Source: Streptococcus ruminicola | GTDB lineage: Bacteria > Bacillota > Bacilli > Lactobacillales > Streptococcaceae | Direction of reading: 5' to 3' | Assembly: GCF_011387195.1 (NCBI RefSeq) | Contig: NZ_CP046919.1 | Coordinates: forward strand, 434,001 to 498,000 | DNA: 64,000 bases | In this document: positions 16,650-26,029 of the stretch, piece after piece | Position numbering within the stretch: the first letter of the stretch is position 1 | Layout: every line of letters begins with the position of its first letter | The notes under the pieces: generated by a model | Told to the model about the DNA's origin: nothing | What the model saw: only the letters and a program-made list of their open reading frames with translations | Databases searched by the model: none | Made by a program: the position numbers and the translations under genes

Positions 16650-16678
16650 AGAATATCAAAAAAAATCAAGCTCTGCAA
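16650..16678 (-). promoter_or_regulatory. Promoter of the ribU transcript
   Basis: On the minus strand TTGCAG (16673-16678) and TATTCT (16650-16655) are 17 bases apart. Transcription would begin just before the riboswitch. The promoter lies in a hairpin, AAAATCAAGC with GCTTGATTTT (16662-16706), whose T run could also stop read-through from trmL. Confidence 0.6.
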
Positions 16679-16742
16679 TGTTTTTGGCTGAAAAAGCTTG
16701 ATTTTATGCCGATTCTCCTCACTTTTTGGACTTTTATACGTC

Positions 16743-16768
16743 AAAAGCAGTCCTAAAGGACTGCTTTT
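16743..16768 (-). terminator. Terminator of trmL
   Basis: AAAAGCAGTCCT and AGGACTGCTTTT are perfect 12-base arms around AA, just after the trmL stop. Confidence 0.9.
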
Positions 16769-16771
16769 CTT

Positions 16772-17317
16772 TTATTTTAGTTTATCATGCTCGTAAGTGT
16801 GACTGAGTTCCAAATTTGGAAATGCTTGTTGGCGAAGAGCTTCATAAACAATCATGCAGACAGTGTTTGACAAATTCAAGCTGCGCACGTGTTCATCATT
16901 CATCGGAATACGAAGAGCTTTCTCTGGATTTTCTCGCATGAAATCTTCAGGAAGTCCTTTATCTTCACGACCGAAAAGGAAATAATGATGTTTGCCATCA
17001 TTGTAGTTTTCGTCAGAATAAACTTTTTCAGCGAATTTACTAATCAAGTGAACTTTCCCATCACATTTTTCCATAAATTCTTCAATGCTATCATAGAATG
17101 TCACATCAAGTTTGTCCCAGTAATCAAGCCCTGCGCGTTTCATTTTGCGGTCATCAATTGGGAATCCCATCGGACGAATGATGTGTAGTGGTGTATTGGT
17201 TGCAGCACAAGTTCTAGCAATATTTCCTGTATTTTGTGGAATTTGTGGTTGAAAAAGAACGACATGATTGACAGCTTTAGCAGACTCTTCTTGGTAATCA
17301 AGTTCTTCGATATTCAT
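16772..17317 (-). CDS. trmL: tRNA (cytidine/uridine-34-2'-O)-methyltransferase TrmL
   Basis: A 181-residue SPOUT methyltransferase that methylates the wobble ribose of certain leucine tRNAs. The family blocks are [19 protein letters not shown] near the start, [12 protein letters not shown], then FGREDKGLP and the C-terminal knot [25 protein letters not shown] stands 7 bases before the ATG at 17317. The frame stays open for 29 more codons upstream, but that stretch covers a structured leader and lacks a good ribosome-binding site. It is monocistronic. Confidence 0.94.
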   Translation of the reverse strand: MNIEELDYQEESAKAVNHVVLFQPQIPQNTGNIARTCAATNTPLHIIRPMGFPIDDRKMKRAGLDYWDKLDVTFYDSIEEFMEKCDGKVHLISKFAEKVYSDENYNDGKHHYFLFGREDKGLPEDFMRENPEKALRIPMNDEHVRSLNLSNTVCMIVYEALRQQAFPNLELSHTYEHDKLK

Positions 17318-17349
17318 AACTATTCCTCTCCGTTTTTTGACATAAAAAT

Positions 17350-17455
17350 AAACCACACTGCCCGGAGTCAAGCTCAGCAAACAGCGTGGTTGGCGGCGAT
17401 TCATTAACTTAAATCATAACAGGTTTGATTTAAACTAACGAATTCTTGTAAATTA
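17350..17455 (-). promoter_or_regulatory. Structured 5' leader of trmL
   Basis: The leader runs from about 17448 to 17318. It holds two hairpins: TTAAATCA with TGATTTAA (17409-17433), and AACCACGCTG with CAGTGTGGTT (about 17351-17393 on the minus strand), followed by TATTTTTATG, which resembles an attenuator just before the ribosome-binding site. Confidence 0.5.
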
Positions 17456-17482
17456 TTATAACACTTTAACATGCAAAGTCAA
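17455..17482 (-). promoter_or_regulatory. Promoter of trmL
   Basis: On the minus strand TTGACT (17477-17482) and TATAAT (17455-17460) are 16 bases apart, with TGT before the -10. Confidence 0.75.
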
Positions 17483-17563
17483 CGTATTTGACGCGAAAAT
17501 GTCACGTTTTTACGGCTTTTTTCAATGTTTTTTCGATGTAAGCCTTTTCTTTTACAAAATTAA

Positions 17564-17590
17564 AAGAAGCCTTGATATGAAAGGCTTCTT
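17564..17590 (-). terminator. Terminator of kimA
   Basis: AAGAAGCC and GGCTTCTT pair around an 11-base loop, followed by a short T-rich stretch on the minus strand. Confidence 0.75.
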
Positions 17591-17599
17591 AAACATTTA

Positions 17600-19447
17600 T
17601 TATTTCTTCAAATGATATGAATAAGTTGCAATGATGATGTCTTCATACCAACGTAAACGCGCACGGATACGTAGGCTCATTTGGTTGTGGAGCATGTTTT
17701 GCCAACTGTGTTTTGGAATGAATTTTGGAATAATAACCGTCATGGTGTGATTATTTTTCTTAGCTTCATGATTCATTTTTTGAACAAACATCATGGTTGG
17801 TTTCACAATATCACGGTAGTTTGATTCAATATTGACAAAGGTAACATCTGGGAAATAGTGTTTGAATTCTTCTTCAACTTCTAAGTCTTTTTCACGTGTT
17901 TCCAAGGTTGATACGTGCATGGCAACAACCGTTTGTCCAATGCTTTTAGCATAGTTGATAGCACGAATACTTGCTTGTGTCATATTGCCGACCAAAATCA
18001 AAACCGTATTACCATCATAATGGATATTCTTAACATCATCTGTCAAACGAAGTTGCATGGCAACATTCTTGTAGTGATTCTTAATAGAATGGAACAAGAA
18101 CATCAAGACAAAGATGATTGGGAAGAATGGCCAGATTTCACCAATTCTAAAAATCAATAAAATCAAAATGATGAGGTAACAAATAATTGCTCCCAAGATA
18201 TTAGCCACAGAATGTTTCAAATAGCCTTGACCAAATTTGCGTTTCCAGTGAATGACCATCCCCGTTTGTGAAAGGGCAAATGGGATAAATACCCCAATGG
18301 TATAAAGTGGGATAAGGCGTTCAGTTGACCCATTAAAGATGCAAAGTAAAGCAATTGCTCCTACTGCTAGGGTGATGATACCATTTGAATAGCCAAGACG
18401 TGCCCCTTTTTCCATAAAGAGGTGAGGCATGTATTTGTTCTTAGCCATGTTGAAAGATAACATTGGAAAGGCAGAAAAGCCAGTATTTGCAGCAACCGCC
18501 AAGATTAAGGCTGTTGATAATTGGAAAATGTAGAACAAAGCATTTCCGATTGTTGAATCACCAAAGATACGTTGCGCAATTTGAGCCAAAATGGTTACAT
18601 GAGCTGATGGTGTAATTCCCAACCAATAGTTTAGGAAAGTAATCCCTGCAAACATAATCCCAAGAATTAGTGACATGATGGCAAGGGTGCCAGCTGCGTT
18701 TTTTTCTTTTGGTTTCTTGAAAAATGGCACCGCATTTGAAATAGCTTCAACACCAGTAAGTGAAGCTGAACCGCTGGTAAAAGCTCTCAGCAAAAGAATG
18801 ATAGACACTCTTGGAACCACTTTACCAATGTGTGCTGTTGCCGTATAAGCCAAATGCCCAGTCAGAATTTGAAAAGCACCATATGCAATCAAGAATAAGA
18901 TACTTACAATGAACAAATAAACTGGAATCATCAAAGATTTTGCCGATTCGCGCAAACCACGCAAATTCATAAACATCAAAGCCAAAACCAGAACAATCGA
19001 AATTTCTAAATTAAATTCCTTAATGGCTGGAAAAGCTGATGTAATCGCATCGGCACCAGATGACACCGAAACAGCTACTGTCAACATATAGTCAACCAAC
19101 AAACTACCACCCGCAATTAATCCCATACTTGGTGATAAATTTTCCGTAGATACCATGTAGGCACCGCCACCTTTAGGGTAAGCATGGATAACTTGTTGGT
19201 AAGAAATCGTTAGGCTTGCTAACAATACCAAAACCAAAAGTCCAATTGGTAAAGACCACCAAATTGCCGCCGCAGAAATAGTTGTCAAAACTAAGATAAC
19301 TTGTTCTGGACCATAAGCAATAGATGAAAGGGCATCGCTGGACAACATGGCCAAGGCTTGTGATTTGGATAGCAGATGATCCTCGTCAGTCTCGCCAGCT
19401 GATTCCAGGGGATTACCAATAAAAACATTTCGTAACTTTTCAAGCAT
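17600..19447 (-). CDS. kimA: KimA-like high-affinity potassium transporter (APC superfamily)
   Basis: A 615-residue protein. Residues 30-450 contain about 12 membrane helices of the APC fold, with SSDALSSIAYGPEQ and YPKGGGAYMVSTENL as the signature segments; these match KimA (YdaO) of B. subtilis, a proton-potassium symporter of the KUP family. The cytoplasmic tail (about 460-615) is a USP-like domain, VLILVGNMTQASIRAINYAK, as in KimA. B. subtilis KimA is inhibited by cyclic di-AMP; I expect the same here. No ydaO-type riboswitch is visible upstream. It diverges from trkA-trkH, a second potassium system, which supports the assignment. An older name would be amino-acid permease. Confidence 0.85.
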   Translation of the reverse strand: MLEKLRNVFIGNPLESAGETDEDHLLSKSQALAMLSSDALSSIAYGPEQVILVLTTISAAAIWWSLPIGLLVLVLLASLTISYQQVIHAYPKGGGAYMVSTENLSPSMGLIAGGSLLVDYMLTVAVSVSSGADAITSAFPAIKEFNLEISIVLVLALMFMNLRGLRESAKSLMIPVYLFIVSILFLIAYGAFQILTGHLAYTATAHIGKVVPRVSIILLLRAFTSGSASLTGVEAISNAVPFFKKPKEKNAAGTLAIMSLILGIMFAGITFLNYWLGITPSAHVTILAQIAQRIFGDSTIGNALFYIFQLSTALILAVAANTGFSAFPMLSFNMAKNKYMPHLFMEKGARLGYSNGIITLAVGAIALLCIFNGSTERLIPLYTIGVFIPFALSQTGMVIHWKRKFGQGYLKHSVANILGAIICYLIILILLIFRIGEIWPFFPIIFVLMFLFHSIKNHYKNVAMQLRLTDDVKNIHYDGNTVLILVGNMTQASIRAINYAKSIGQTVVAMHVSTLETREKDLEVEEEFKHYFPDVTFVNIESNYRDIVKPTMMFVQKMNHEAKKNNHTMTVIIPKFIPKHSWQNMLHNQMSLRIRARLRWYEDIIIATYSYHLKK

Positions 19448-19650
19448 TGAAATTTCTCCCTAAAATTAGATAACGACTCATTATAGTTCTCTCACTGACA
19501 TTTCGCAAGCGTTTTGATGATTTGTAACCTAATTTTAACAATCATTGTTAGCTTTGATAAATCAAGCTTAATCCCTTGTTAGCAGTTGGAATGGCTAGTA
19601 TTTTTAGGAAAAATAGAGTAATATAGATACGATACATTTCGGAGGTTAAA

Positions 19651-21000
19651 ATGAAAATAATTGTTGTCGGCGGAGGTAAGGTTGGTACCGCACTTTGTCG
19701 CTCTCTTGTTGAAGAAAAACACAATGTCGTCTTAATTGAAGAAAAAGAAGCTGTTTTAAAAAATATTACCAAACGTCACGATATCATGGGAATCGTTGGT
19801 AATGGTGCTAACTTTAAAATCCTTGAGCAAGCTGATGTTGCTAACTGCGATATCTTCATTGCTCTGACTGATAAAGACGAAGTTAATATGATTTCAGCCG
19901 TTCTTGCCAAACAAATGGGCGCTAAAGAAACGGTTGTCCGTGTTCGTAATCCAGAATACTCAAACGCTTATTTCAAAGATAAGAATTTCCTTGGCTTTTC
20001 TTTGGTGGTCAATCCAGAATTGTTAACTGCACGTTATATTGCTAATACTGTTGACTTTCCAAATGCCCTTTCTGTTGAGCACTTTGTCAATGGACGTGTC
20101 ATGCTGATGGAATTTGTAATTTCTGATGGCAGCAAACTTTGCCACATGAGTTTAAGCCAGTTCCGTAAAAAATTCGGCAACATAGTTATCTGTGCTATCG
20201 AACGTCGCGGAAAATTAATCATTCCTGATGGTGATGCAACACTACAAACTGCTGATAAGATTTTCGTTACAGGAAATCGTATTGACATGATTCTTTTCCA
20301 CAATTCTGTAAAAACCAAATCTATCAAGAACATGATGATTATTGGTGCTGGACGAATTGCATACTACTTGCTCAACATTCTTAAGAACACTAAGATGAAT
20401 CTTAAGGTCATTGAAAATAATCCTGAGCAAGCTCAGATGTTCAGCCAAGAATTTCCAAACGTCCATGTCGTCCAAGGTGACGGTACGGCTAAAAGTGTGC
20501 TTTTGGAAGAATGTGTGGAAAACTTTGATGCAGTCGCAACACTAACAGGGGTGGATGAAGAAAACATCATCACTTCTATGTTCCTTGAAACACTTGGTGT
20601 ACGAAAAAATATCACCAAAGTTAACCGTACTAGCTTGCTTGAAATTATTGACACTAGCCAATTTTCAAGTATTGTCACACCAAAAAGTATTGCGGTTGAT
20701 AGCATGATGCACTTCATTCGTGGTCGTGTGAACGCCCAAGACTCAAACCTTGATGCCATGCACCACGTCGCTAATGGTCGTATCGAGACCTTGCAATTTG
20801 AAATTCGTGAAAACAATAAAATGGCAGGTAAGAGTCTGTCATCACTAAAATTCAAGGAAAATATTCTTATCGCCGCGATTATCCGCAAAGGTAAAACCAT
20901 TTATCCAACTGGTGAGGATGTCTTTGAAGTTGGTGATAAGATTGTTGTCGTAACCTTCTTGAAAAACATCACGCGTATCTACGATTTGTTAGCGAGGTAA
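19651..21000 (+). CDS. trkA: Trk potassium uptake regulatory subunit TrkA (CabP-like)
   Basis: A 449-residue cytoplasmic protein with two tandem RCK units. Each has a Rossmann NAD-binding part (VVGGGKVGTALCRSL at residues 5-19; IIGAGRIAYYLLNIL at about 230-244) and a TrkA_C part (about 145-215 and 370-445). It gates the adjacent TrkH channel. The S. pneumoniae homologue CabP binds cyclic di-AMP and controls its TrkH partner, so cyclic di-AMP control is likely. GGAGG precedes the ATG. It is 3 bp from trkH, a clear operon, and divergent from kimA. Confidence 0.93.
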   Translation: MKIIVVGGGKVGTALCRSLVEEKHNVVLIEEKEAVLKNITKRHDIMGIVGNGANFKILEQADVANCDIFIALTDKDEVNMISAVLAKQMGAKETVVRVRNPEYSNAYFKDKNFLGFSLVVNPELLTARYIANTVDFPNALSVEHFVNGRVMLMEFVISDGSKLCHMSLSQFRKKFGNIVICAIERRGKLIIPDGDATLQTADKIFVTGNRIDMILFHNSVKTKSIKNMMIIGAGRIAYYLLNILKNTKMNLKVIENNPEQAQMFSQEFPNVHVVQGDGTAKSVLLEECVENFDAVATLTGVDEENIITSMFLETLGVRKNITKVNRTSLLEIIDTSQFSSIVTPKSIAVDSMMHFIRGRVNAQDSNLDAMHHVANGRIETLQFEIRENNKMAGKSLSSLKFKENILIAAIIRKGKTIYPTGEDVFEVGDKIVVVTFLKNITRIYDLLAR

Positions 21001-21003
21001 GTT

Positions 21004-22443
21004 ATGAATAAAAGTATGGTTCGTTACCTCCTTTCAAAATTACTCTTAATCGAAGCCTCTTTGATGTTAGTGCCTGTGATTGTGGCTTTCATTTATCATG
21101 AAGATATGCGCGTGATTAACAGCCTGGTCATCACGATTGGAATGCTTGTCATCATTGGACTTCTTGGGGTTGCTTTCAAGCCAAAGAATTACCATGTTTA
21201 CACCAAAGAGGGACTCTTAATCGTTGCTCTATGTTGGATACTCTGGTCATTCTTTGGAGCGCTGCCATTTGTACTTTCAGGACAAATTCCAAGTATCATT
21301 GACGCTTTCTTTGAAATGGTTTCTGGATTTACCACGACTGGTGCTACTATTTTACCTGATGTTGCGGTGCTATCACACTCGCTACTCTTCTGGCGAAGTT
21401 TCGCCCACCTTATCGGTGGTATGGGAGTGCTGGTGTTTGCGCTAGCCATTATGGAAAATAGTAAAAATAGCCACTTGGAAGTCATGCGTGCTGAAGTGCC
21501 TGGTCCTGTCTTTGGTAAAGTGGTTTCTAAACTGAAAGAAACAGCGCAAATTCTTTATGTCATTTACCTCAGCATGTTTGCCATTTTGGTAGTTATTTTA
21601 ATGGTAGCTGGTATGCCTGCCTTTGATAGTATTATTACTGCCATGGGCTGTGCTGGTACTGGTGGTTTTGGAGTCTATAATGATTCTATTGCTCATTACA
21701 ACAGTTCACTAATCACAAATATTGTCTCAATTGCTGTACTCCTTTTTGGGATTAACTTTAACCTGTACTACTTCTTATTGCTTCGTAAGTTTAAAGCATT
21801 CTTTAAAGACGAAGAACTAAGAACTTATATTGGGATTGTTGTGATTGCAACAGCTCTAATCTGGTTGAATGTCAGTGGCCTTTACCCAAGCGCTGGTAAG
21901 GCTTTGGAAAATTCATTATTTGAAGTGGCTAACGTCATGACAACAACAGGATTTGGAGTAACTGATTTGACCGTTTGGCCTTTGTTTGCTCAGGTTATTC
22001 TACTCTTTCTCATGTTTGTCGGAGGATCTGCTGGATCAACTGCAGGTGGTATTAAGGTCATGCGTACACTTATCTTGACAAAAATTGCAAGGAATCAAGT
22101 GCTCTCAACCCTTTATCCAAACCGTATCATGACTATTCATATCAACGAGCAACCACTTGATAAGGAAATTCAACACGGTGTCCTTAAGTATTTGACGCTT
22201 TACGTTTTCTTACTTCTAGGATTGACTTTGATGTTATCCCTTGATAATAATAACTTTATGGTTGTTGTCAGCGCAGCAACATCAACCTTTAACAACATCG
22301 GACCAATGCTCGGAACAAGTCAAACCTTTGCAATCTTTAGTCCATTTTCAAAACTACTCATGTCATTTGCTATGATTGCAGGACGTTTGGAAATCTACCC
22401 AATGTTACTACTTTTCATTCCAAAAACATGGTCAAAATATTAA
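21004..22443 (+). CDS. trkH: Trk potassium channel subunit TrkH
   Basis: A 479-residue membrane protein with the four-repeat P-loop fold of the TrkH/KtrB family. The selectivity-filter loops are visible: SGFTTTGATI, GCAGTGGFGVY, VMTTTGFGVTD, and STFNNIGPMLG; each has the key Gly. FVGGSAGSTAGGIKVMR is the intramembrane gate region. It takes up potassium together with TrkA, encoded 3 bp upstream. A strong terminator follows. The length is usual for TrkH and longer than KtrB, whose gene is at 54.5 kb. Confidence 0.94.
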   Translation: MNKSMVRYLLSKLLLIEASLMLVPVIVAFIYHEDMRVINSLVITIGMLVIIGLLGVAFKPKNYHVYTKEGLLIVALCWILWSFFGALPFVLSGQIPSIIDAFFEMVSGFTTTGATILPDVAVLSHSLLFWRSFAHLIGGMGVLVFALAIMENSKNSHLEVMRAEVPGPVFGKVVSKLKETAQILYVIYLSMFAILVVILMVAGMPAFDSIITAMGCAGTGGFGVYNDSIAHYNSSLITNIVSIAVLLFGINFNLYYFLLLRKFKAFFKDEELRTYIGIVVIATALIWLNVSGLYPSAGKALENSLFEVANVMTTTGFGVTDLTVWPLFAQVILLFLMFVGGSAGSTAGGIKVMRTLILTKIARNQVLSTLYPNRIMTIHINEQPLDKEIQHGVLKYLTLYVFLLLGLTLMLSLDNNNFMVVVSAATSTFNNIGPMLGTSQTFAIFSPFSKLLMSFAMIAGRLEIYPMLLLFIPKTWSKY

Positions 22444-22450
22444 AAATCGA

Positions 22451-22482
22451 AAAGAGGAAAGCCTTAGCTTTCCTCTTTTTTT
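22451..22482. terminator. Bidirectional terminator between trkH and yidD
   Basis: AAGAGGAAAGC and GCTTTCCTCTT form an 11-bp stem around CTTA, with T runs on both sides. It overlaps the last codons of yidD. Confidence 0.9.
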
Positions 22483-22727
22483 CTTCGAAAATCTTTATTG
22501 CGTCGAAGGGTAAAATAATCTGGGACCGGATCATCACCACCCTCTACAAATGGATGGCAACGTAAAATACGTGCAATTCCCATAAGAACACCTTTTATCC
22601 CATGCTTTTCAATCGCCACAATCATGTAATTCGAACAGCTTGGTCGATAGCGACATGATGGAGGGGTCATGGGGGAAATCCGTTTTTGATACCATTTAAC
22701 AAGCGCAATAAGCAGTTTTTTTATCAT
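22464..22727 (-). CDS. yidD: Membrane protein insertion efficiency factor YidD
   Basis: An 87-residue protein. The family mark is [26 protein letters not shown], here with Cys residues at the usual places, followed by [18 protein letters not shown]. An amphipathic N-terminal helix, [14 protein letters not shown], would lie on the membrane. YidD helps YidC place proteins in the membrane. The gene normally sits by rnpA-yidC; here it is at the end of the rluB operon, overlapping it by 4 bp, as in other streptococci. Confidence 0.95.
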   Translation of the reverse strand: MIKKLLIALVKWYQKRISPMTPPSCRYRPSCSNYMIVAIEKHGIKGVLMGIARILRCHPFVEGGDDPVPDYFTLRRNKDFRRKKEES

Positions 22728-23449
22728 TTTTGTTTGTTAACAGCTAAATTATGTAACTGGCTGATTTCTTTTTTGCTCAAACGACGTGATTCACCTGGGC
22801 GAAGACCTGATAGATCCAAAGTCCCAAAGTTCGTACGAGACAATTTATCTACCAAAAGTCCAACTGATTCGAACATTTTCTTAACTTGGTGGTTACGTCC
22901 TTCATGGATAGTCAATTCAACCACTGAACGATTTTTTTCAGGATCTACTTTGATGATGTTGTAACGAGCTGGTTTTGTCTTTTTGCCATCGATAACAACA
23001 CCACGTGTTAATGGACGAAGATTTTCTTTTGTCGCAAGTCCTTTAACACGAGCTAAGTAGACTTTGTCGATTTCGTTACGTGGGTGAATCATTTCATCTG
23101 TGAAATCACCATCATTTGTCAAAATCAAAAGTCCAGTAGTATCCCAGTCCAAACGTCCAACAGGGTAAATACGTTCTGTAACATTTGGTAGCAAGTCAAC
23201 AACCGTTTTACGGCCTTTGTCATCTGATACACTTGAAATCACACCACGAGGTTTATTAAGAAGGTAATAAACTTTTTCTTCGTTATAGATTGGTGTCCCT
23301 TCAACTTCAACAACATCACCAGCTTTAACCGTTGTAGCTAGTTCTGTGACAACTTTACCGTTGATGGTTACCAAACCTCTTTTAATCAAATCTTCAGCTT
23401 TACGACGGCTGGCAATTCCCGCATGGGCAATGTATTTATTAATTCTCAT
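22724..23449 (-). CDS. rluB: Ribosomal large-subunit pseudouridine synthase B
   Basis: A 241-residue enzyme that converts U2605 (E. coli numbering) of 23S rRNA to pseudouridine. Residues 1-50 are an S4 RNA-binding domain, [22 protein letters not shown]. The catalytic block is [19 protein letters not shown], with the Asp after the Leu as the nucleophile. The final part, [15 protein letters not shown], matches the RsuA/RluB/RluE/RluF family. It lies 30 bp after scpB, in one operon. Confidence 0.96.
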   Translation of the reverse strand: MRINKYIAHAGIASRRKAEDLIKRGLVTINGKVVTELATTVKAGDVVEVEGTPIYNEEKVYYLLNKPRGVISSVSDDKGRKTVVDLLPNVTERIYPVGRLDWDTTGLLILTNDGDFTDEMIHPRNEIDKVYLARVKGLATKENLRPLTRGVVIDGKKTKPARYNIIKVDPEKNRSVVELTIHEGRNHQVKKMFESVGLLVDKLSRTNFGTLDLSGLRPGESRRLSKKEISQLHNLAVNKQK

Positions 23450-23479
23450 ATTCTTTCCTTTAACTGCTTTTTAGCTATT

Positions 23480-24076
23480 TTACATCATTTCGTCAGTTTT
23501 AGCGAGTTCTGTTTCTTCTTGGGCTAATTCTGGATCTTCAAAAAGGGTCATTTCTTCATCAACCACTTCGATATTTGACACGTCAATCAGCTCACTTAGG
23601 TCATTGATTCCCATAAAATCTAGGAAATAATCCGTTGTCGCATAAATATTTGGTCGACCAATTACTTCTTTTTTACCAGCTTCGCAAATTAAACCTAGAG
23701 CCATTAATTTACTGATAGCACTGCTAGAATTAACTCCACGAATATCATCAACTTCAATACGTGTTATCGGTTGTTTGTAAGCAATAATGGATAAAACTTC
23801 CAAACTGGCACGTGATAAACTTTGATTGACTGGAGCTTTTGCAAAATCACGAAGCAAATCAGCAAAAATCTCTTTAGTCACAATTTTATAACAACCTGCT
23901 GTCTCAATCAAACAAAGACTTGATGAGTCGTCAGCTTTGTATTTCTGTGCTAATTTTTCCAATTGTTGTTGGAGCGCCGTTGGTGTTAAATTAACCATAC
24001 TAGCCAAATGACGTAAGCTCAAGCCTTCTTCACCTGCTACAAAAAGAAGAGCTTCAATCTGAGCTAAATAGTTCAT
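23480..24076 (-). CDS. scpB: Segregation and condensation protein B
   Basis: A 198-residue protein with two winged-helix domains that joins ScpA and SMC in the condensin complex. The first domain ([20 protein letters not shown]) and the second ([20 protein letters not shown], then [15 protein letters not shown]) are typical. The C-terminal 30 residues are acidic. The ATG at 24076 has AAGGAAG 5 bases upstream, better than the in-frame start ten codons earlier. It follows scpA by 48 bp. Confidence 0.96.
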   Translation of the reverse strand: MNYLAQIEALLFVAGEEGLSLRHLASMVNLTPTALQQQLEKLAQKYKADDSSSLCLIETAGCYKIVTKEIFADLLRDFAKAPVNQSLSRASLEVLSIIAYKQPITRIEVDDIRGVNSSSAISKLMALGLICEAGKKEVIGRPNIYATTDYFLDFMGINDLSELIDVSNIEVVDEEMTLFEDPELAQEETELAKTDEMM

Positions 24077-24124
24077 ATAACTTCCTTTCTTAAGTTTGTT
24101 TACCAAGGGTTATCGTTTTTTCAC

Positions 24125-24829
24125 TCAACTAACACTTCGTAAAACAATATCTCCAAAGTTTTCCTCTTGTTCTACTTCCACCTCATGGACTTTAATCAAT
24201 TCTAAAGTCGCCAAAAATAAGGTAATCATCTCTGGAATAGATTGACATTCTTTGAAAACCTTGTTCAAAACAAGTTTTTTAGACTGACTGAGACGTTCTG
24301 AAATAACCGTCATCATGTCTTCAATACGATAATCATCACGCTCAACAACCGTATGACTATTTTTCAATTCTCTTTGCTTTTCAGCCATAACATGTGAAAA
24401 TGACAAGAAAAGATCCATAATCGTCTTGTCATGAGCTAAAACCGCATCTTCAAAAATTAATTCTTGTTTTGGTTTTGAGTAAAATTTAGCACGTTCATCG
24501 TGCTGAGCTGACATTTCCTCACTAATCGCCTTGAAGCGACGATATTCTTCGATTTGTGTCAACAATTCTTGTTCAGGGTCATCTTCTTCTGGCTCTGCTT
24601 CAACAATTTTTGGAAGTAGCTTACGGCTTTTAATCAGCATGAGCTGACTGGCCATAACCATATATTCACCAGCCACTTCTAATTTCATGGCTTGTAAGGT
24701 TGAGATATAAGCCAAATACTGCTCGATAACTTCCACGATTGGAACGTCGTAAATATCCATCTGATATTTAGAGACCAAGTGCAAAAGCAAATCCAGAGGC
24801 CCTTCAAAATCTTTTAATTTAATATCCAT
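24125..24829 (-). CDS. scpA: Segregation and condensation protein A
   Basis: A 234-residue kleisin. The start [19 protein letters not shown] is diagnostic, and [19 protein letters not shown] is the second conserved block; both bind ScpB or SMC. The C-terminal winged helix is [24 protein letters not shown]. It closes the SMC ring in chromosome segregation. Its start overlaps the stop of the xerD-like gene by one base, so translation is coupled. smc is elsewhere. Confidence 0.97.
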   Translation of the reverse strand: MDIKLKDFEGPLDLLLHLVSKYQMDIYDVPIVEVIEQYLAYISTLQAMKLEVAGEYMVMASQLMLIKSRKLLPKIVEAEPEEDDPEQELLTQIEEYRRFKAISEEMSAQHDERAKFYSKPKQELIFEDAVLAHDKTIMDLFLSFSHVMAEKQRELKNSHTVVERDDYRIEDMMTVISERLSQSKKLVLNKVFKECQSIPEMITLFLATLELIKVHEVEVEQEENFGDIVLRSVS

Positions 24830-25569
24830 TAGTTATAAAATTTCTCTAAAGTCACTGGACTCTTAAGCCCTAAATTGCGACTAACTTCTAATAAAGATTT
24901 TCCTGCTACTTTTTGATGTAAAACATATTGATGGCGCATGTCCTGCGCTGATAAGTCTTCCAGACCTAAAGAAGCCAAAAATGCTTTTAATTGATTGAAG
25001 AACCATTGTCTTGAATAAGATTTACCTTGATTATCAAAAAGATAAATCTGTTCTTCAGACAAATTGGCAGTCATGTAATCAAGCAATTTTGCAGGAACTT
25101 CTAGCACTCTGACCAAGCCAGCTTTTTGCACGCGCAAAACAGCAAAAGTCCTATCCAAATCAGCAACTTTTAAGCCTTGAAGGTCACTAGACGACAGGCC
25201 CAGTTCAATCATCAAAAGCGCAATCAACTGACCTGCTTGATAAGAACTTTCTTGATAAAAAGCCGAATAATCCAGCAACTCCTTACTAACCGGTTTCGTG
25301 GCCAATTTTTCTTTATTGCTTAATTTATAAAAACGATCTAAGCGCTCAGTATCATACAAAAAATACAAAAACTGATTTACCGCTGAAATCTTACGCTTTT
25401 TGGCTGAGGTTTTTAAAGGTGCCAATGAATGCTCATAAAGCGCCAGCTTTTCTTTGCTGACTTTGCCATCAACAGCCTCAACAAACTGCTGCAAATCATA
25501 AAAATAAGCATTTCTAGAATTCTCTGAGAGAGACTTACTGTCAATAAATTCTTGGATAAAATCAATCAT
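24829..25569 (-). CDS. XerD-like protein with a degenerate recombinase active site
   Basis: A 246-residue protein of the tyrosine-recombinase fold. Residues 1-95 match the core-binding domain, and the rest matches the catalytic domain, but the active site is broken: the usual GLR has become GLSSSDL, the H-x-x-R box reads QDMRHQY (Arg kept, His lost) and the last His is absent at LGLKSP, although EKFYN keeps a Tyr. Streptococci resolve their chromosome with XerS, so this relative is a known non-catalytic type (XerD-like). Its place directly before scpA hints at a role in chromosome organisation, but that is inference. Confidence 0.9.
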   Translation of the reverse strand: MIDFIQEFIDSKSLSENSRNAYFYDLQQFVEAVDGKVSKEKLALYEHSLAPLKTSAKKRKISAVNQFLYFLYDTERLDRFYKLSNKEKLATKPVSKELLDYSAFYQESSYQAGQLIALLMIELGLSSSDLQGLKVADLDRTFAVLRVQKAGLVRVLEVPAKLLDYMTANLSEEQIYLFDNQGKSYSRQWFFNQLKAFLASLGLEDLSAQDMRHQYVLHQKVAGKSLLEVSRNLGLKSPVTLEKFYN

Positions 25570-26029
25570 CTTTCGGGGTAATCGTATAATAATCAGTGAA
25601 ATCGTGTAAGAGACTATTAACAGCCTTTAGAATCGATTTACGTGTAATAATGCCTAGGAAGTGGTTATTTTTATCTAAGACTGGCAAGAAAGGATAGTCC
25701 ACTAACAAATGCATAATATCCGTTAAGCTTGAAGTATCACTAATGGTTTGTAATTTGGTATTAACCATCTTACCAATATCAGTCTGAGCCAATTCCCAAT
25801 CGGTCAATTGATTTTTAGCTTGATAAGACATAATGTCAGCAATGCTGATAGTTCCAACGTATTCTTTATCTTTGGTGATAACAGGAACACGTGAATAACC
25901 ATTATTAGCTAAAAGTAACATAGCGTGGTCTGAATTATGCGTATCAATAAAAATCGCCAAATCTTCTGCCGGAATCAAGTAATGATCCAAATGGCTAAGA
26001 AGAAATTCTTCAAATTCTTTTGCTATCAT
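25562..26029 (-). CDS. cbpB: CBS-domain protein CbpB (cyclic di-AMP-binding family)
   Basis: A 155-residue protein made of two CBS domains: one with SRVPVITKDKEYVGTISIADIM, and one with FLPVLDKNNHFLGIITRKSILK. It matches the family of L. monocytogenes CbpB and B. subtilis DarB (YkuL), which binds cyclic di-AMP and, when free of it, activates the (p)ppGpp synthetase Rel. It overlaps its upstream neighbour by 4 bp and the xerD-like gene by 8 bp. The potassium transporters in the window make a shared cyclic di-AMP response plausible. Confidence 0.88.
   Translation of the reverse strand: MIAKEFEEFLLSHLDHYLIPAEDLAIFIDTHNSDHAMLLLANNGYSRVPVITKDKEYVGTISIADIMSYQAKNQLTDWELAQTDIGKMVNTKLQTISDTSSLTDIMHLLVDYPFLPVLDKNNHFLGIITRKSILKAVNSLLHDFTDYYTITPKDD

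Noticed and set aside
19448..19650. A ydaO-type cyclic di-AMP riboswitch before kimA
   Set aside because: None of the conserved ydaO core segments are seen in the 200-bp divergent region, which only offers promoter-like AT-rich DNA.
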